Positions 61,152 through 64,000 of a stretch of 64,000 nucleotides of DNA are shown here, piece by piece (the first letter of the stretch is position 1; every line of letters starts with the position of its first letter). The notes under the pieces are model-generated. The model made no database searches and was not told the DNA's origin. It saw only the letters and a program-made list of their open reading frames with translations. This DNA comes from Pithys albifrons albifrons (taxonomy: Eukaryota > Chordata > Aves > Passeriformes > Thamnophilidae). A program made the translations under genes and the position numbers. Location of the stretch: contig NC_092497.1 of assembly GCF_047495875.1 (NCBI RefSeq), positions 64,069,492 to 64,133,491 on the forward strand, written 5' to 3'.

Positions 61152-63425
61152 TCTGGATATATCTCTAATGTGGATCTTTTCTATAATAACTGAACCACTA
61201 TTTCTCAGCACAAAAAGCAAAATTACCCAGTTAGTGATAACAGCTAGTCTGAAAAATTACCTGACACCAGTACCATACACTAAAGCCACACGTAGCTTTT
61301 TCTTTAGCCTTGGAGCTCAATGTCAAGCTCTGGGACAAAAGTTATAGAAGTGGTTAAACTAATTTGGATAATGGGGTTTTTAAGTCACTGTGCTGCATCT
61401 GAAAAATGTCACCCTAACTCTAGCTCATTTTGATGCGCCTTTTTTATCAAATGCCTATTTCAATATGAGGTCATAAATCTGCCAAGTTGAGTCATAAATG
61501 AACCCAAATTATTTTAAAGACATTGACAACATTAGCACACTTTTAGACAAAATCATACTGAGTTTTGATTTTGTAATGAAACTCAAAACCAGTCAGGTTT
61601 CTCTTGGTTTTGTGTTTCATTGCAAGAAACCCCTGATTTTTAGATGAGTACAGCCCAGAGTGCATACATTCATTATCAGTAGTAAATGTGCAGAGAAAGA
61701 AACTGTAGAACAGACATCAGATTTTTCTCTGCAGTCAGCAATGCCTGGAAAGCTGCCCTGCTTCATTGCAATGCAGATTTGCAGACTTTGGCCCAAAAAA
61801 GACCTGCTGGCGAAGTTTGATACTGAAAAGTAATCTTGTTCAGGAAATGAGCACCAAAGAATTGTTATACCATGTAATAAGTAAGAAACAATAAAGATCC
61901 CTGGTGAAAAAGTAGTTCTGGGTTGATGGACAACGGTCATTATAAACTGGGCTTTCAAATAAAAATACCTTCAACCTTTTAAAATAGTTTCTGTATTTTA
62001 AATATGGACGTTCACATTTCAGACTGGAGAGCTTCCAAGTGACCTTTTGACTTTAAAGGTTAAGTGCTATGTGAGAACAATTGCAGACACTCAGAATGAG
62101 AAGGAAAATATGATTTTATACGTGGAACAGACTATAGAGTGTCTCTTCTAACATTTCAAGTTTGAATTAAAGAGGAAACTTTTGGGAATGGTTCAAAACC
62201 AGCCGAGGCTGAAGTAATGAATGAATCTACTCTTTATATTGCTTCACAGACACTATTGCCCCAGTCACTCCATTTAAAGACAATGTCTGTACTAAGTGTC
62301 TGATGTTGGTGACAAAGCTGCAAGTATATAAAAGGCTGTGACAATAGCTGTGGTGCTGAAGTTATCAGTTATCTAGTCAGCTATGACAAGATCTGTATGC
62401 AAATTAATCAAAATAAAAAAGCAGGAATCCCAGGCAAAATAGACAGTTTAGTTATTATTTCACAGTGAAATTCAAAGCCATCAACTGATGGTTTTGTGAA
62501 TCAAAGCAGCTTAAAAAATAATCTTCTGATGGGCAGTGAGAGCTAGAAAAAGGAGTGACTGGGCATGATTACATTAAAATAAAAGATGATATCATTTTAT
62601 AGCACAAATTCACACATTTTCCTTTGTACTTGCCAGATTTCTCTTTTGTCGTGTGAGAAACATGGTCCTAAGTGGTCATCCTTACCATAGCAGAACTGGG
62701 ATGTTTATAAAACTCCTATAATTTGAAGGAAAATATTAATTATCATGTATCTAGTGATGAAATCTTTCCAGATATACTACTGGTTACTGAAGTTCTGCAA
62801 GCACTTTTCAAATAAAGACTCCACATTGTGGAGAAAATGTGTTAGCAAGTGATTTTTTACAGAACTGCTGTCTTAAAAACTGTTAAGTCACTAAAGTAGC
62901 CAAATCACACCTGGCATATAAGATTATTCAATGAATAACAAACATTTGAAGAGGAACATTTAGACCTGCCACTTGCTATTTTAGAAGAGTTGAACATACT
63001 ACAAAGAAGAACACAACCTGAATGTATGTCCCAGAGAGCCAAACCTCCCTCTGGAGTGACTGGAGTCTCTGGAGTGGACAACAATTTTGTAAGGTCTGAC
63101 AGATGAGTACAAAGAAGTAGGGACACATTAGTCATATAATACACTTGCAGTTTTTGTCTTTCTGTTACTTGATCTATCTGAAATGACCAAAAGGTATAAA
63201 TCAGTTTACTGCATACACCTTAAATCTGAATCTCTAAAAAAGGCTTTCATTTGCGTATGTTCTTATGTTGTCTACATCTCTCACATGTTTTATATCTCTG
63301 CTAAAGAGCTTCCGTGGCAAGTGACATACCGTGCAAGAGAAACAAAAGAAGACTTTTTTCCTGGAAAATATCAGTCAGTGAGTACTATGATCTTAACTGA
63401 TTAGGTAAAATGACATTATAAAATA
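61152..63425. other. AT-rich unique DNA, nothing recognised
   Basis: No recognised repeat or gene before the CR1. Confidence 0.4.
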
Positions 63426-64000
63426 CAGAATCACAGAATCATAGAAAATTCTGAGTTAGAAGAGACTCACTAAGTCCATCTCCTGACTCTGTACAGGATA
63501 GTCCCAAGAATAACACCACGTGTCTGAGACTACTGTCCAGACATTTCTTGACCTCTGTCAGGCTTGGTGCTTTGACCACTCCCCTGGGTAGCCTGTTCCA
63601 GTGCCTAACTACGCTTTGGGTGAAAAATCTTTTTCTAATATCCAATCTAAACCTCTTCTGTACAGCTTCTTAACATTCCCTCTGGTCTTGTCACGGGTGA
63701 CCAGAGAGGAGAGATCACTGCCTGCTCCTTCTCTTCCCCTTATGAGGAAACTGTAGAACACAATGAGGTCTCCCCTCTGTTTCCTCTTCTCCAGGATGAA
63801 CAGACCAAGTGACCTCAGACACTCCTCATATGGCTTCCTCTCAAGGCCCTTCACCATCTTTGTTGCTCTGCTTTGGACACTCTCTAGTAGCTTAATATCT
63901 TCCCTATATTGTGGTTCCCAGAACTGCACACAATATTCAAGGTGAGACTGCCCCAGTGCAGAGCAGAGCAGGACAATCCCCTCCCTCGACCGGCTGGTGA
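63426..64000 (-). mobile_element. CR1 LINE, 3' end, runs off window
   Basis: The 3' part of a CR1 in reverse. The plus strand opens with CAGAATCACAGAATCATAG, the reverse of the CR1 tail repeat. It continues with TAAGTCCATCTCCTGACTCTG, GGGTAGCCTGTTCCAGTGCC, TTTTCTAATATCCAATCTAAACC, a CCTCATATGGCTTCCTCTCA block and AGAACTGCACACAATATTCAAGG. It retains the tail, so this end is the original insertion end. The 5' part lies beyond the window. It is less diverged than the other CR1 pieces here. Confidence 0.95.
63439..64000 (-). pseudogene. CR1 ORF2 C-terminal part, one frameshift
   Basis: From the window edge the minus strand reads an open CR1 ORF2 frame down to 63609. It includes CSALGQSHLEYCVQFWEPQY, RATKMVKGLE and LGLFILEKRKQRGDLI, all conserved near the CR1 ORF2 end. 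A single shift around 63610-63645 moves the frame. The second frame then carries IRKRFFTQSVVRHWNRLPRG and runs to 63439. No other break is seen in this stretch. The reverse transcriptase core is outside the window. Because of the frameshift this copy cannot supply a complete protein. Confidence 0.88.

Overview
The window is vertebrate nuclear DNA, almost certainly from a bird and probably a songbird or close relative. It carries several pieces of CR1, the dominant avian LINE, including its diagnostic 3' tail of ATTCTATGA-type repeats. It also carries a series of solo LTRs of avian endogenous retroviruses. The rest is AT-rich, CpG-poor single-copy sequence with no operons, no ribosome-binding sites and no open reading frame that looks like an intact cellular gene. 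I read it as a gene desert or the inside of a very large intron.

Layout. 0-5 kb: unique AT-rich DNA with an A-rich tract at 2.4 kb. 5.1-5.4 kb: 3' end of a CR1 (+). 9.8-12.1 kb: two diverged direct copies of an unrecognised sequence of about 240 bp. 14.5-15.1 kb: an LTR (+) with a TATA box. 21.8-22.6 kb: an LTR (-). 27.07 kb: an uninterrupted run of 34 C. 29.7 kb: a 5S rRNA pseudogene (-). 31.1-31.4 kb: CR1 (-). 39.9-42.1 kb: a long CR1 ORF2 fragment (+) split by a 594-bp LTR. 46.4-47.3 kb: an old CR1 (+) followed by LTR-like pieces to 48.5 kb. 51.2-52.0 kb: a second copy of the 21.8-kb LTR family. 54.0-55.05 kb: an older relative of that family in the opposite orientation. 58.50-58.72 kb: a short solo LTR (-) with a perfect 6-bp target duplication. 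60.3-61.15 kb: a likely further LTR (+). 63.4 kb to the end: CR1 (-) with a readable ORF2 C-terminus broken by one frameshift.

No cellular coding gene can be named. Four plus-strand segments (21.1, 32.4, 33.6 and 38.7 kb) look like exons: each has a plausible acceptor, a GT donor and an open frame, and their phases can be joined. Each could still be chance, so they are hypotheses. I found no undescribed system. The most informative items are the nested insertions, the 6-bp-flanked solo LTR, the 2-kb-spaced duplication, the 5S-derived copy and the exon-like series.
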